Part shown: piece after piece, positions 17,755 to 26,657 of the stretch
Layout: each line of letters begins with the position of its first letter
Position numbering within the stretch: position 1 is the stretch's first letter
Assembly: GCA_900539265.1 (NCBI GenBank)
Contig: UQBM01000015.1
Span: forward strand, 1 to 47,983
Reading direction: 5' to 3'
Origin: an uncultured Mollicutes bacterium
GTDB taxonomy: Bacteria; Bacillota_I; Bacilli_A; ML615J-28; CAG-313
DNA: 47,983 nucleotides
Notes under the pieces: model-generated
Database searches by the model: none
What the model was told of the DNA's origin: nothing
Seen by the model: only the letters and a program-made list of their open reading frames with translations
Translations under genes and position numbers: made by a program

Positions 17755-18629
17755 CGGCTATTATAACTTGTTTAATTTCGGGAGAATATACTATTTATGA
17801 TCAAAGTTCAAAAAAAACTTTCATTGCTAAGGCAAGAGGGATTTTTCGTAATCAGAACATATCACCCAAAGTAGGTGATATAGTTGAATATGAATATGGT
17901 CATTCATATGCTACAATTGTCAAAATTTTGCCAAGACGTAATGATTTTATTAGACCACCAATCGCCAATATTGATCAAGCATTTATTGTTACAAGTGTAA
18001 AGGAACCATCACTTAATTTAAATCTTTTAGATCGAATGATTTGTGTTTTTGAATTTCAAAATATTTTGCCTATTTTAATTTTTTCTAAAATGGATTTGTT
18101 AGAAGATAAAGAAAAAGAAGAAGTTTTAAAAATTATTGATTATTATCAAGAAATTGGTTACCATATTATTAAAACAACGACATATTTACCTTTAACAATT
18201 GATAATATAAAACCTTATTTAAAAGATAAAATAAGTGTTATTACAGGACAAAGTGGCGTTGGTAAAAGTAGCATTATCAATATTATTGACAAAACTATTA
18301 AAATGGATACGGCTTCTATTTCTAAAGCTTTAAATAGAGGCAAACATACAACTAGATATACCAAACTCTTTTTTATTGAAAATGGTTGGTTAGCTGACAC
18401 TCCAGGATTTGGGATGGTAGAGTTCATTGATATGAATGAGGTTAGCCTTTCGCATAGTTTTATTGAATTTTTTCACTTTTCTCAATCTTGTAAATATAAC
18501 GGCTGTCTTCATCAAAATGAGCCTTTTTGTAATGTCAAAAGAAAATTAGAAGAAGGATTTATATTAAAAAGTAGATATGATAATTATCTACAATTTATGA
18601 ATGAAATTAAATCTCGTAGAAAGTGGTAA
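17751..18629 (+). CDS. rsgA: Ribosome small subunit-dependent GTPase A (RsgA)
   Basis: Circularly permuted GTPase that helps 30S subunit maturation. The domain order is an N-terminal OB fold, then G4 (FSKMDLL), then the P-loop GQSGVGKS (166-173), then G3 (DTPGFG), followed by a zinc-binding C-terminal domain with CKYNGCLHQNEPFC. Length 292 aa. The start overlaps the rlmN stop by 4 nt. In Bacillus, prpC and prkC lie between rlmN and rsgA; both are absent here. Confidence 0.96.
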   Translation: MTAIITCLISGEYTIYDQSSKKTFIAKARGIFRNQNISPKVGDIVEYEYGHSYATIVKILPRRNDFIRPPIANIDQAFIVTSVKEPSLNLNLLDRMICVFEFQNILPILIFSKMDLLEDKEKEEVLKIIDYYQEIGYHIIKTTTYLPLTIDNIKPYLKDKISVITGQSGVGKSSIINIIDKTIKMDTASISKALNRGKHTTRYTKLFFIENGWLADTPGFGMVEFIDMNEVSLSHSFIEFFHFSQSCKYNGCLHQNEPFCNVKRKLEEGFILKSRYDNYLQFMNEIKSRRKW

Positions 18630-18634
18630 AAAAA

Positions 18635-19276
18635 ATGAAAGTTGCTCCATCAATTTTATCAGTATTCAATCAAAATTTAGATGAAATTTTATTTCAATTG
18701 GCAAAAGCCGATATCAAGTATTTGCATCTAGATGTTATGGATAATAAATTTGTTCCTAACTATACCTTTGATGAAAGACTAGTTTTTCAAATTAAGAAGA
18801 AGACGTCTTTCATTGTAGATACTCATTTAATGATTGAAGAACCGCTAGATCAAATTGATCGTTATATTAAAAGTGGTAGTGATTATTTATGTTTTCATAT
18901 TGAGGCCACCAAAAATCCTCAAATGGTAATCAATAAAATTAAAGAAGCATCATTAAAGGTAGGAATAGCCATTAAACCAAAGACGCCACTAGATGCTGTT
19001 TTACCTTATTTACCTTTTTTAGATTTAGTTTTAGTAATGAGTGTAGAACCAGGTTTTGGTGGTCAAAAGTTTATGGCAGAAGTTCTTTGTAAAACAGAGG
19101 AATTAGCTAGATTGAGAAAAAAGTATTCATATCAATACTTAATTGAAATGGATGGAGGTATTAATAATGAAAATCTTCAACTTATTAAAAAAGCAGGATG
19201 TGATATCATTGTTGTGGGAAGCTATTTGTTTCAACAAGATAATTTATATACAACTATAAAGGAGTTAGAAGAATGA
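18635..19276 (+). CDS. rpe: Ribulose-phosphate 3-epimerase
   Basis: Pentose phosphate pathway enzyme that interconverts ribulose 5-phosphate and xylulose 5-phosphate on a TIM barrel. Motifs are KVAPSILS at the N-terminus, LHLDVMDNKFVPN (metal His and Asp), DTHLMIEEP, MSVEPGFGGQKF, EMDGGINNEN and the phosphate site VVGSYLF. The ATG at 18635 gives the usual N-terminus; a GTG at 18623 is also possible and would overlap the rsgA end. It overlaps thiN by 4 nt. Confidence 0.95.
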   Translation: MKVAPSILSVFNQNLDEILFQLAKADIKYLHLDVMDNKFVPNYTFDERLVFQIKKKTSFIVDTHLMIEEPLDQIDRYIKSGSDYLCFHIEATKNPQMVINKIKEASLKVGIAIKPKTPLDAVLPYLPFLDLVLVMSVEPGFGGQKFMAEVLCKTEELARLRKKYSYQYLIEMDGGINNENLQLIKKAGCDIIVVGSYLFQQDNLYTTIKELEE

Positions 19277-19923
19277 AAATTATTATTGTTGCCTCATCAC
19301 CGGTTAAAACTTTTTATCAAAATTATCATTTAAATCCATCAGATTATTTTATTGGAATAGATGCTGGAAGCCTTGAACTGATAAAAAGAGGAATTAAACC
19401 TGATTTGTCAATAGGTGATTTTGATAGTACTGAAGAGCTTGATTATATTCAAGAGCATTCATATGAAACAGTAGTTTTTTCACGCCAAAAAAATGAAACG
19501 GATTTAGAATTGGCTTTTCAATATTTAGAACAGTTGAAAGGTTCCCTCAATTTAGAAATTGATGTTTATGATGCAACTAGTGCTAGATTAGATCATGAAT
19601 TTAATACCTATATGTTGATGGCCAAATATGATAAGTATAAGATTAGAATTATTGATGATGAGAATGAAGTTATATATATGAAAACCAATGATAGTTATGA
19701 AATTAAAAGACCTCATTGTAAATATTTTTCTTTGTTTGCAAAAGAAGAAACGGTTGTTTCAATAACGAATGCTTTGTATGAACTAGATCAAGTTCTGCTT
19801 AGTCCTAATGATACGTATGCGGTTAGTAACGAACCATTACATAATCATAAAAATCCAATTATTGAAGTAAAAAGAGGAGGCATTTATCTATTTAGTTTTT
19901 TTGCTAAAGAAGGCATAAATTGA
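19273..19923 (+). CDS. thiN: Thiamine pyrophosphokinase
   Basis: Makes thiamine pyrophosphate from thiamine and ATP. It shows the family motifs IGIDAGSLELIKRGIKPDL, SIGDFDS and QKNETDLELA in the N-terminal catalytic domain, and a small beta-rich C-terminal domain. Length 216 aa. Start overlaps the rpe stop by 4 nt (ATGA), closing the metabolic part of the operon. Its last codons contain the -35 of a likely sigma-E promoter for spoVM. Confidence 0.95.
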   Translation: MKIIIVASSPVKTFYQNYHLNPSDYFIGIDAGSLELIKRGIKPDLSIGDFDSTEELDYIQEHSYETVVFSRQKNETDLELAFQYLEQLKGSLNLEIDVYDATSARLDHEFNTYMLMAKYDKYKIRIIDDENEVIYMKTNDSYEIKRPHCKYFSLFAKEETVVSITNALYELDQVLLSPNDTYAVSNEPLHNHKNPIIEVKRGGIYLFSFFAKEGIN

Positions 19924-19941
19924 ATTGTTTTTTAATACAAT
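19913..19941 (+). promoter_or_regulatory. Candidate sigma-E promoter for spoVM
   Basis: GCATAAA (19913-19919), a 14-bp spacer, then AATACAAT (19934-19941). This fits the sigma-E consensus (about KMATATT, 13-15 bp, CATACAMT) with one mismatch in the -10. spoVM is a sigma-E gene in B. subtilis, and sigE is encoded in this window. Confidence 0.6.
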
Positions 19942-19961
19942 GTATCACTAGGAGGGTATGT

Positions 19962-20048
19962 ATGCACTTTCACATTATCAAACTACCAAAATTCATTTCT
20001 AAAATTATCGCCTTCTTTGTAAAACTTTTTTCAAAGAAAGAAAAATAG
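19962..20048 (+). CDS. spoVM: Stage V sporulation protein M (SpoVM), 28 aa
   Basis: Tiny amphipathic helix protein that recognises the convex forespore membrane and anchors SpoIVA for coat assembly. The 28-codon frame reads MHFHIIKLPKF... and ends in KKEK, against B. subtilis MKFYTIKLPKF.... Pro9, the residue needed for curvature sensing, is kept in KLPKF. AGGAGGG lies just before the ATG. It sits right after thiN, the same place as in Bacillus, and is followed by a strong terminator. It is easily missed because of its size. Confidence 0.92.
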   Translation: MHFHIIKLPKFISKIIAFFVKLFSKKEK

Positions 20049-20052
20049 AATG

Positions 20053-20091
20053 AAAAAGATGATAAGATTTTCACGTCTTATCATCTTTTCA
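20053..20091 (+). terminator. Terminator after spoVM
   Basis: GATGATAAGA (20058-20067) pairs with TCTTATCATC (20076-20085), with flanking A and T runs. It ends the 14820-20048 operon. Confidence 0.85.
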
Positions 20092-20109
20092 ATTATATAA
20101 GTGAAAAAC

Positions 20110-20138
20110 TTGCGATAAAAGAAGAAATTTAGTAAAAT
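20110..20138 (+). promoter_or_regulatory. Promoter of the aminotransferase gene
   Basis: TTGCGA (20110-20115), 17 bp, TAAAAT (20133-20138). Confidence 0.65.
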
Positions 20139-20172
20139 ACATTTATAATAAAGAAAAGATGGTGGTGATGAA

Positions 20173-21423
20173 ATGAAAGATTTTATGCCCAAAAAAAATC
20201 AACAAAAAAAATTAATAGAAAATGTTTTAGCTATTTCAGCTAAAGCACGTAAAGAAAAAGAAATGAATCCTAGTATCATCAATGCAACGGTTGGGTCATA
20301 TTATGATGAAAGTGGGCAAATTAAGGTATTTCGTTGTGTCAAAGAGGCCTTTGAAAAGCCGGATTATAATAATTATTTATCATATAGTAGTGTAAAAGGT
20401 TCAAATGAATTTATTGAAGCAATAAAAGATTGGGTTTTGGGCTCTGATTATCAAGATAAATATACGAATTATTATTTGAATGCAATTGCAACTTGTGGTG
20501 GAACTGGCGCAATTGCATTAGCTTTCGCTACATATCTTGAAGAAAATGAAGGTGTGATGTTACCTAGCATTATGTGGCCAGCTTATTTGCAAATTGCCAC
20601 TAATTTAGAAATCAATCATCATGTATACAATTTATATAATGATAATGGTAGACTTGATCTTGCAAATATAAAAGAAGTAGCAAATAAGTTGCAAGCAAAA
20701 TATGATAAACTATTTTTAGTTATTAATGACCCTTGTCACAATCCAACTGGTTTTGTAATGAACAATGATGATTATTTAGGTTTGGTTGAGTTATTAAATG
20801 AATTGTCTCAAAAAACAAAAATTATCTTATTATTAGATATTGCTTATTTAGATTATGGTAATGATATTGGTGCTAAAACACGAGAAAATTTTCAATTATT
20901 AAAAAAGCTTTCATCAAATGTTATGGTTCTATTTGCTTTTAGTGCGTCTAAAACTTTTGGTATTTATGGACTTCGATTAGGTGCTTTAATTCAGATGACT
21001 ACTATTAAGGAAGAGGTGAATTTATTTAATGATGCTGCTTCATATTTTGCAAGATCTACATGGTCGAATACTAGTCATTTGGGAATGGAAATTGTGACAA
21101 AAACATTATCGGATAAAAAGCAAAAATTAGTTTTTGAAGAAGAAATCAAAGCAACTTCACAAAATTTAGAACAACGTTCAAAAAAATTTATTAAGGAATT
21201 AAAACAGTATCAAGTACCATTCGCTCCATATCAAAATGGCTTCTTTGTACTTATTTTAGTTGATAATCAAGCTTTTGAACAAGAAATTGAATCTCAAGGT
21301 GCTTATGGTTGTCACTTTGGCAATGGATATCGAATAGCTTTATCAAGTATTAGTTTAGAAGAAGCACCAAGATTAGGAAAAATTATTGGTCAAGCTTATC
21401 AACATGTTATTCATAAAAAATAA
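20173..21423 (+). CDS. PLP-dependent aminotransferase, class I/II
   Basis: Fold-type I aminotransferase related to the aromatic/aspartate aminotransferase group. The PLP-binding Lys lies in FSASKTFGIYGLRLGAL; NDPCHNPTG is the cofactor Asn-Pro motif, and TCGGTGAIALAF the phosphate-binding loop. The C-terminal Arg that binds the substrate carboxylate is probably in GYRIALSSIS. Length 416 aa. GGTGGTGATG precedes the start. Substrate cannot be told; an amino acid/2-oxo acid pair is expected. It has its own promoter and lies in the block that separates spoVM from rpmB. Confidence 0.88.
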   Translation: MKDFMPKKNQQKKLIENVLAISAKARKEKEMNPSIINATVGSYYDESGQIKVFRCVKEAFEKPDYNNYLSYSSVKGSNEFIEAIKDWVLGSDYQDKYTNYYLNAIATCGGTGAIALAFATYLEENEGVMLPSIMWPAYLQIATNLEINHHVYNLYNDNGRLDLANIKEVANKLQAKYDKLFLVINDPCHNPTGFVMNNDDYLGLVELLNELSQKTKIILLLDIAYLDYGNDIGAKTRENFQLLKKLSSNVMVLFAFSASKTFGIYGLRLGALIQMTTIKEEVNLFNDAASYFARSTWSNTSHLGMEIVTKTLSDKKQKLVFEEEIKATSQNLEQRSKKFIKELKQYQVPFAPYQNGFFVLILVDNQAFEQEIESQGAYGCHFGNGYRIALSSISLEEAPRLGKIIGQAYQHVIHKK

Positions 21424-21458
21424 TAAAAAAAATTATTTTTTTTAAAATATTAATATTT

Positions 21459-21487
21459 TTTGACAATATTCGACACAACTATATAGT
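21459..21487 (+). promoter_or_regulatory. Promoter with two tandem Spo0A-box-like sites
   Basis: TTGACA (21460-21465), 16 bp, TATAGT (21482-21487). Overlapping it are TTTGACAATA (21459-21468) and TTCGACACAA (21469-21478), each 9/10 to the reverse 0A-box TTYGACAAAA and spaced exactly 10 bp apart, as in known tandem 0A boxes. Regulation is inferred. Confidence 0.45.
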
Positions 21488-21542
21488 AAAATTAATATAC
21501 AAAGTAATTTGTTACTTTGTTATTTTATTTAGTTTAGTTGGT

Positions 21543-24500
21543 TTGTATCATATTAGTAATATTAAAAGTATTGATGCTGAAAAAATAAACGATGAATTTA
21601 TAGAAATTAGTATTTATCATGAATTGGATGTTTTGAATGTAGATTTAGAATTGTATAAAGCTATTCCTAATGTTGTGGAAGGTGAAATTGTTAGTTTTGA
21701 AGATGTTTTTTATGAAAAAATAAATTTAGACAAAAATAAGACTACAATTGAGAGACCTTCTGAATATTTTTATTTAAAAATTGATTTATCAATGCTTCCA
21801 ATTGGATATGGGGTGGATAAAAGAAGTTATTTTATAGATAAAACTAAAAATAAAATTGAATTACAAATATTAGAAATTGATGAAGTAATTCTAGAATATA
21901 TAGATAACAATGAAGTTGAAGTTTTATTTAAATCAAGTGATGACAAACAATTATTTGTAGAATATGAAACAGAGCTATTAAAAAATAATGATGGAATTGA
22001 TTTAAAAGTTACAATGAATAATAATCAAGAGTATACTTTTAATAATTTTATTACTAACTTTAATACTGATGCAGAGAAGTCAAATGATAATGTTATCAAT
22101 TATTATGGTAATAGTAATTATACTATTTTAGCACCAACATTATCATATATGCCAGTAACTTATGAAGTTAGCAATGATGGTATATTTAAAGTATATTATA
22201 ATCCATTAACAATGACAAAAGATAATGTTCAAAAAGTTATAGATGGAATTTTGGCAATAAATGAAAGTTTTTGTAGTGCTAATGGATTTGGATTTTTAAA
22301 ACCTAAAAGTAATAGTGATAATGAGTATAATATATATTTAGAACATAATGATTATATGAATAATATATATGGATTTACATATGTTAATACTAATAACACT
22401 CAAGTATATTCAAATATTGTTTTAAATTATGGATTATTAGATAAAACTTTAGGAGCTTCTACAGATGATGATTCCTTTTTATTGACTTTATCACACGAAT
22501 ATTTCCATGCCATTATTGACGAAAATAGTAAAGGATTTAATGATTCTTCAGATAGAACAGTATTTCATGAATCGTTTGCTTCATTTGCTGGATTATATTA
22601 TATGAATGAAATTAGTATTGATAATAGTGATATTGATACACATACTTGGTATAATTATTTAGATAAAGTAGAATTATTTCATAAAACTACTCAATATTCA
22701 TTAAATGACATAAGTTTTGATGAGTATAGAAAGTATGCCCTCTTTTTATTACCATTATATATATACCAAAAATATGGAATTATAGCAATAAAAGATATCA
22801 TTAATGAGATAGATGATTCCGTTTCTATTTTAGATTCATTTAATATAGCATTAGAAAAATATGGAACAGATATGGATAATTTATATTTAGATTTTTCAAT
22901 ATATAATTCTTTTTTGCAAGATGAGTATGATTTTTTATTAGATGGATATAAAGATTATTGGGAAAGAGAAGCTAATATACCAACATATAGTTATGAACCA
23001 TATAGTTTTTTTCAACGACCAGGACATTATTACAAGGAGTTAAATTTACCATTTTATTCTAGTACATATAGACATTTTTATAATAGTGATTGTTCTAAAT
23101 ATAATGTATATATTACAATTGAATTTAATAATGCTAGCGATTTGGAAATTATTCAAGTGTTAAAAAATATAGATAATGAAATTTCTAATACACCAATTTC
23201 AGTCGTAGGAAATATGATGACTATACCTTATTATGGATTTGGTTCAAATGAATGTAAAGAATTAGTATTTCTTTTTGCAAATTGTAAAGAGAATGGTCAG
23301 AATATAAATTTAAAGATAGATGTTACATTTGATCATAGCATATTATCAATCGAGGAAGGAGAGATAATAGATGCTAAAGAACATTTACATAAACCATATA
23401 ATGAATGTCTATATGAATTTATACCTGATGAGAATAATTTTTATGAATTTAAACTTAATATTATTCATAATAACACTGCGTCTAATAATCCTTCTGAAGG
23501 AGTTATTAAAATTTTAGATGAGGATAAAAATGTTATAAATAAGTTATCAATTGATAATTTAGTCGCTAAAGCACGAAATGGTATTTGTAGTGATAATGTA
23601 ATTGTTCAGTTAGAAGTTGGCAAGAAATATTTTTTAGATGTTAGATATACGCATATGTGTGACAATTTATATGTAAGTGTAAATAAAATTGAAAATAAAA
23701 TTTCAATGCCTATGAGTGATGAAATTACTTTATCTAATATATATAGTGGGAAATCTGATTTTTTATATGAAATAACAGAGTTTAAAACAGGTCGTTATAA
23801 GTATCAAGTTAATTTTTCAGATTTGAAATCAATTACAGATTTAACATTTATCTTTGCTTCATTATATAAAGGTGAATTAAAGATTCTCGAAAGTAAAAGT
23901 ATAAATATAAATGATAGTGAATTTATTTTTGAAAGACCTTTAGTTAAAGAATATGGTCATAAATATTATATTGGTTTTGTTTCTAATAGATATGACACAA
24001 AATTTAATCTTTCTATTAGTAGAATTATTAAATCTACCTTTAACCTTGTTACCGATTTAAATCAAAATGTTAATGTAGGAACTGAAATAACGATGAACAA
24101 TGGTGATTATCAAGGAACTACAATAACAGAAGGTTATACTAGACTAATTTATATAAAAAATGGTATACCATCTAATTCTAGATTGGATTATTATTGGTAT
24201 TCATTGGATGAAACAAAAGCACGGGTTAGTACTTATGGTACTGTTACAGCGTTAGAAACTGATGAGATTGTTCAAGTTAAAATTATGGCAGTTTATAGAT
24301 ATGATATAACAAAAGTTAGTATGCTTGAATTGACTATTTTGCCAGATGCATCCACTGAAACTAAAAGTGTATCATTAACAACCGATAAAAGAGTGTCAGG
24401 AACACCATATGGTACTGAAGTATCTGAAAATAATGGTGAAATTGGTGGTGTGTTGATACACAAGGGTTATACAAGGCTGATTTGTTTTGAATCTAATTCT

Positions 24501-24671
24501 CCAACAGATAGCATTCAAGATTTTGTTTGGACTTCAAGTGATAATGATATAGCAACTGTAAGCGCCTATGGTACGATTACAGCAAAGAATAAAACTGGTG
24601 TTGTAACAATAACTGGTGTATATAAATATAATAGTAAATTTATTGCAACAATTATTATTAATGTAGTTTAA
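21543..24671 (+). CDS. Secreted gluzincin-like metallopeptidase with two C-terminal Ig-like (BIG2) repeats
   Basis: At 1042 aa it has HEYFH (318-322), a zinc protease motif, and 25 residues after the first His a Glu (343, in FHESFASFAG) fits the third ligand of gluzincins. The N-terminal 200 residues and residues ~450-830 are beta-rich and unassigned. Two tandem repeats of about 90 residues end the protein; both carry GYTRLI, a W-S-D/S segment and YGTVTA/YGTITA, typical of bacterial Ig-like group 2 domains. TTG at 21543 is the first canonical start and has no good ribosome site. Upstream in frame lies a hydrophobic stretch (CYFVILFSLVG) that looks like the rest of a signal peptide, so the true start may be non-canonical or lost. 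Substrate unknown. Confidence 0.7.
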   Translation: MYHISNIKSIDAEKINDEFIEISIYHELDVLNVDLELYKAIPNVVEGEIVSFEDVFYEKINLDKNKTTIERPSEYFYLKIDLSMLPIGYGVDKRSYFIDKTKNKIELQILEIDEVILEYIDNNEVEVLFKSSDDKQLFVEYETELLKNNDGIDLKVTMNNNQEYTFNNFITNFNTDAEKSNDNVINYYGNSNYTILAPTLSYMPVTYEVSNDGIFKVYYNPLTMTKDNVQKVIDGILAINESFCSANGFGFLKPKSNSDNEYNIYLEHNDYMNNIYGFTYVNTNNTQVYSNIVLNYGLLDKTLGASTDDDSFLLTLSHEYFHAIIDENSKGFNDSSDRTVFHESFASFAGLYYMNEISIDNSDIDTHTWYNYLDKVELFHKTTQYSLNDISFDEYRKYALFLLPLYIYQKYGIIAIKDIINEIDDSVSILDSFNIALEKYGTDMDNLYLDFSIYNSFLQDEYDFLLDGYKDYWEREANIPTYSYEPYSFFQRPGHYYKELNLPFYSSTYRHFYNSDCSKYNVYITIEFNNASDLEIIQVLKNIDNEISNTPISVVGNMMTIPYYGFGSNECKELVFLFANCKENGQNINLKIDVTFDHSILSIEEGEIIDAKEHLHKPYNECLYEFIPDENNFYEFKLNIIHNNTASNNPSEGVIKILDEDKNVINKLSIDNLVAKARNGICSDNVIVQLEVGKKYFLDVRYTHMCDNLYVSVNKIENKISMPMSDEITLSNIYSGKSDFLYEITEFKTGRYKYQVNFSDLKSITDLTFIFASLYKGELKILESKSININDSEFIFERPLVKEYGHKYYIGFVSNRYDTKFNLSISRIIKSTFNLVTDLNQNVNVGTEITMNNGDYQGTTITEGYTRLIYIKNGIPSNSRLDYYWYSLDETKARVSTYGTVTALETDEIVQVKIMAVYRYDITKVSMLELTILPDASTETKSVSLTTDKRVSGTPYGTEVSENNGEIGGVLIHKGYTRLICFESNSPTDSIQDFVWTSSDNDIATVSAYGTITAKNKTGVVTITGVYKYNSKFIATIIINVV

Positions 24672-24722
24672 ACGCCGAGAATAAAAAAATATAAATCACA
24701 TAAAATATTAAGGGGTGTGTAT

Positions 24723-25496
24723 ATGTATAAAAAAATTAGTTTCTTAACAATGTTAGTATTTTTAATTTTCATATCAAGTTGCACCGTATCTAAAGATAAT
24801 AATATTATACAAGGTTTACAAATGTCAAAAAAGCGTATGATTTATACTGAAGAAGTGGGATTACCAGTCAAACCTAATGAAGAAGATATCAAAAAGAAAT
24901 CATTATATGAAAATCCTTATTATCGTAGTTTAACAAGAGGACTCGCTTATTTTGAAATTAGGAATATAGCATCAGATTATGTAGATATAATAACTGGTGA
25001 AGAGATTTGTGTTGCTGAAGTATATCTGTTAGATTATTTTGACAAGGATATTTATGCATTTACCGATGATGGTTATGATTATTATTTAAATTATCAAGAT
25101 GGATTTGTAGATCGCATTCAATATTTAAAAGTTTTATTACCAAAAGATTTATTATCATATTTTAGTGTTGGTAGTAAGTATCTTTCAAATTTAAAATTGT
25201 CTAAACAAATAGGTCTTAAATATGAAGATGAAATTTTAAAGTGTAGAGCATATGATTTATCTTATCAAATGACAATTGTTTTGCCAGTTGAAAATGATAT
25301 TTTGCATTTGGGCAATTGTAGTAGCGAAGATGAGACGCTTATGAGATGGGATCAATCGCTATTTGAATTGAATTACTGGTTAGAAGAAGATGAGCAATTA
25401 AAAAATAATCCAACAATTGATAATTTTCTTTCTTGGGTTAATAAAATAGAGAGTGCGAAAAAAGAATATCTTTCTAATTTAGATCATTTTGAATAA
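24723..25496 (+). CDS. Putative lipoprotein of unknown function
   Basis: The ATG at 24723 follows AGGGG and gives a signal peptide ending in the lipobox ISSC (Cys20). A GTG at 24717 is less likely. The mature part is about 237 aa, acidic, with many Tyr and Asp and a segment reading EICVAEVYLLDYFDKDIYAF. I do not recognise a family. It starts 51 bp behind the metallopeptidase gene with no terminator between, so the two are probably one operon. Its downstream terminator has been split by an IS. Confidence 0.7.
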   Translation: MYKKISFLTMLVFLIFISSCTVSKDNNIIQGLQMSKKRMIYTEEVGLPVKPNEEDIKKKSLYENPYYRSLTRGLAYFEIRNIASDYVDIITGEEICVAEVYLLDYFDKDIYAFTDDGYDYYLNYQDGFVDRIQYLKVLLPKDLLSYFSVGSKYLSNLKLSKQIGLKYEDEILKCRAYDLSYQMTIVLPVENDILHLGNCSSEDETLMRWDQSLFELNYWLEEDEQLKNNPTIDNFLSWVNKIESAKKEYLSNLDHFE

Positions 25497-25518
25497 AAAG
25501 AATAAAAAAGAGTATAAT

Positions 25519-25526
25519 TCTTTTGG
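25519..25526. repeat. Target-site duplication, left copy
   Basis: TCTTTTGG, identical to 27579-27586 at the other end of the element. Confidence 0.9.
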
Positions 25527-25574
25527 GGTTCTTACGCTTAAACGGGTATAGGACTTATAATTGATTTGTTGGTT

Positions 25575-25614
25575 AAATAAGATGATTTATTTTAGGTCAT
25601 CTTATTTTTTTACT
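25575..25614 (+). terminator. Terminator inside the left end of the IS
   Basis: An 11-bp perfect stem (25575-25585 with 25597-25607) is followed by a T-run. It lies between the IS end and the transposase promoter and would stop outside transcription from entering the transposase gene. Confidence 0.8.
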
Positions 25615-25642
25615 TTTTATTATTCTCTTTATTGGGTATTTG

Positions 25643-25671
25643 TGGTATAATATATATAGATATGTAGGAGG
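25643..25671 (+). promoter_or_regulatory. Transposase promoter and ribosome site
   Basis: Extended -10 TGG-TATAAT (25643-25651) without a clear -35, then AGGAGG (25666-25671) 8 nt before the ATG at 25680. Confidence 0.6.
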
Positions 25672-25679
25672 AAACTAGT

Positions 25680-26657
25680 ATGGGGTTTAAGAAATATAAC
25701 ACTTTTAATATGAACACTAATGTATTTGGCGATAATTTTATAGTATACAAATTTAAAGAAGAAAATGAAAAAAATATATATTATTTAAAATCAAAACTTA
25801 TTAAAGCTAAATGTCCTTGTTGTGGCATGGAAAGTGATAAATTACATGCTACTTGTGAAAGAACTATTCAATATATTCCAATTCATTTAAAACCTACTTA
25901 TATTAATGTTAATCTTTATAAATTTGAATGTTTAAATGAAAATTGTGATTGTAAAGTATTTAGACAAGAATTAGATTATTGTGGTCCAAGACAAAAATTT
26001 TCTAGTGAGTTAAAATGTTTTATTTTTGCTATTTCTTTATTTTTATCTGATGAAACAGCTAGTAAAATATTAAAACTAATTGGTATAAATGTTAGTAATG
26101 ATACTATTAGAAGATTATATCAAAATATTACTATTGCAGATGATTTTGATGTTGAAGAGATTGGTGTTGATGATGTTGCTATTAGAAAAGGTATGAAATA
26201 TGCAACTGTTATTTATGATATGAAAGATCATCATTTAATAGCTTTACTTGATGGTAGAGATGGTGCCACTTTTAAAGAATGGTTAAAATCACACAAGAAA
26301 ATAAAAAAAATAGCTCGTGATAGGGCTAATGCTTATGCAAGTGCTATTAATGAAATATTACCAAATTGTGTTCAAATTGCTGATAGATTCCATTTATTTC
26401 AAAACTTAATTGATAGATTTAAAGAAATATTTAAAAATGAAATACCTGAAAACATTTATATTTTAAATGATAAAATATTAGATAAAAAACCTAAAGACAT
26501 TTATGTTAAAAAAGAAATAGATAATAAAATACTAGAACAACTATCTTATGATGATTTACCACCAATTGATAAAAATGGTAATATTATTAAGTATAATGAC
26601 AAGGGGACATCTTTTGATGGTATTAAAAAAAATAAAGAAAATCGTAAAAAAAAATAA
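25680..26657 (+). CDS. ISL3-family transposase, N-terminal part (orfA)
   Basis: First 325 residues of an ISL3 transposase. An N-terminal zinc finger (Cys45, Cys48, Cys84, Cys89) is followed by a helix-turn-helix region and the start of the DDE domain: EIGVDDVAIRKG (Asp164) and IARDRANAY (Asp214), then VQIADRFHLFQNL, all standard for ISL3. The frame ends at a TAA placed straight after nine A (26646-26654). The missing C-terminal third, with the catalytic Glu, continues in the -1 frame. Either programmed slippage at A9 restores a full protein, or the gene has a disabling frameshift. Confidence 0.85.
   Translation: MGFKKYNTFNMNTNVFGDNFIVYKFKEENEKNIYYLKSKLIKAKCPCCGMESDKLHATCERTIQYIPIHLKPTYINVNLYKFECLNENCDCKVFRQELDYCGPRQKFSSELKCFIFAISLFLSDETASKILKLIGINVSNDTIRRLYQNITIADDFDVEEIGVDDVAIRKGMKYATVIYDMKDHHLIALLDGRDGATFKEWLKSHKKIKKIARDRANAYASAINEILPNCVQIADRFHLFQNLIDRFKEIFKNEIPENIYILNDKILDKKPKDIYVKKEIDNKILEQLSYDDLPPIDKNGNIIKYNDKGTSFDGIKKNKENRKKK

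Noticed and set aside
21424..21450. AT-only hairpin after the aminotransferase gene
   Set aside because: Only A/T pairs with poor stem definition; not a convincing terminator.
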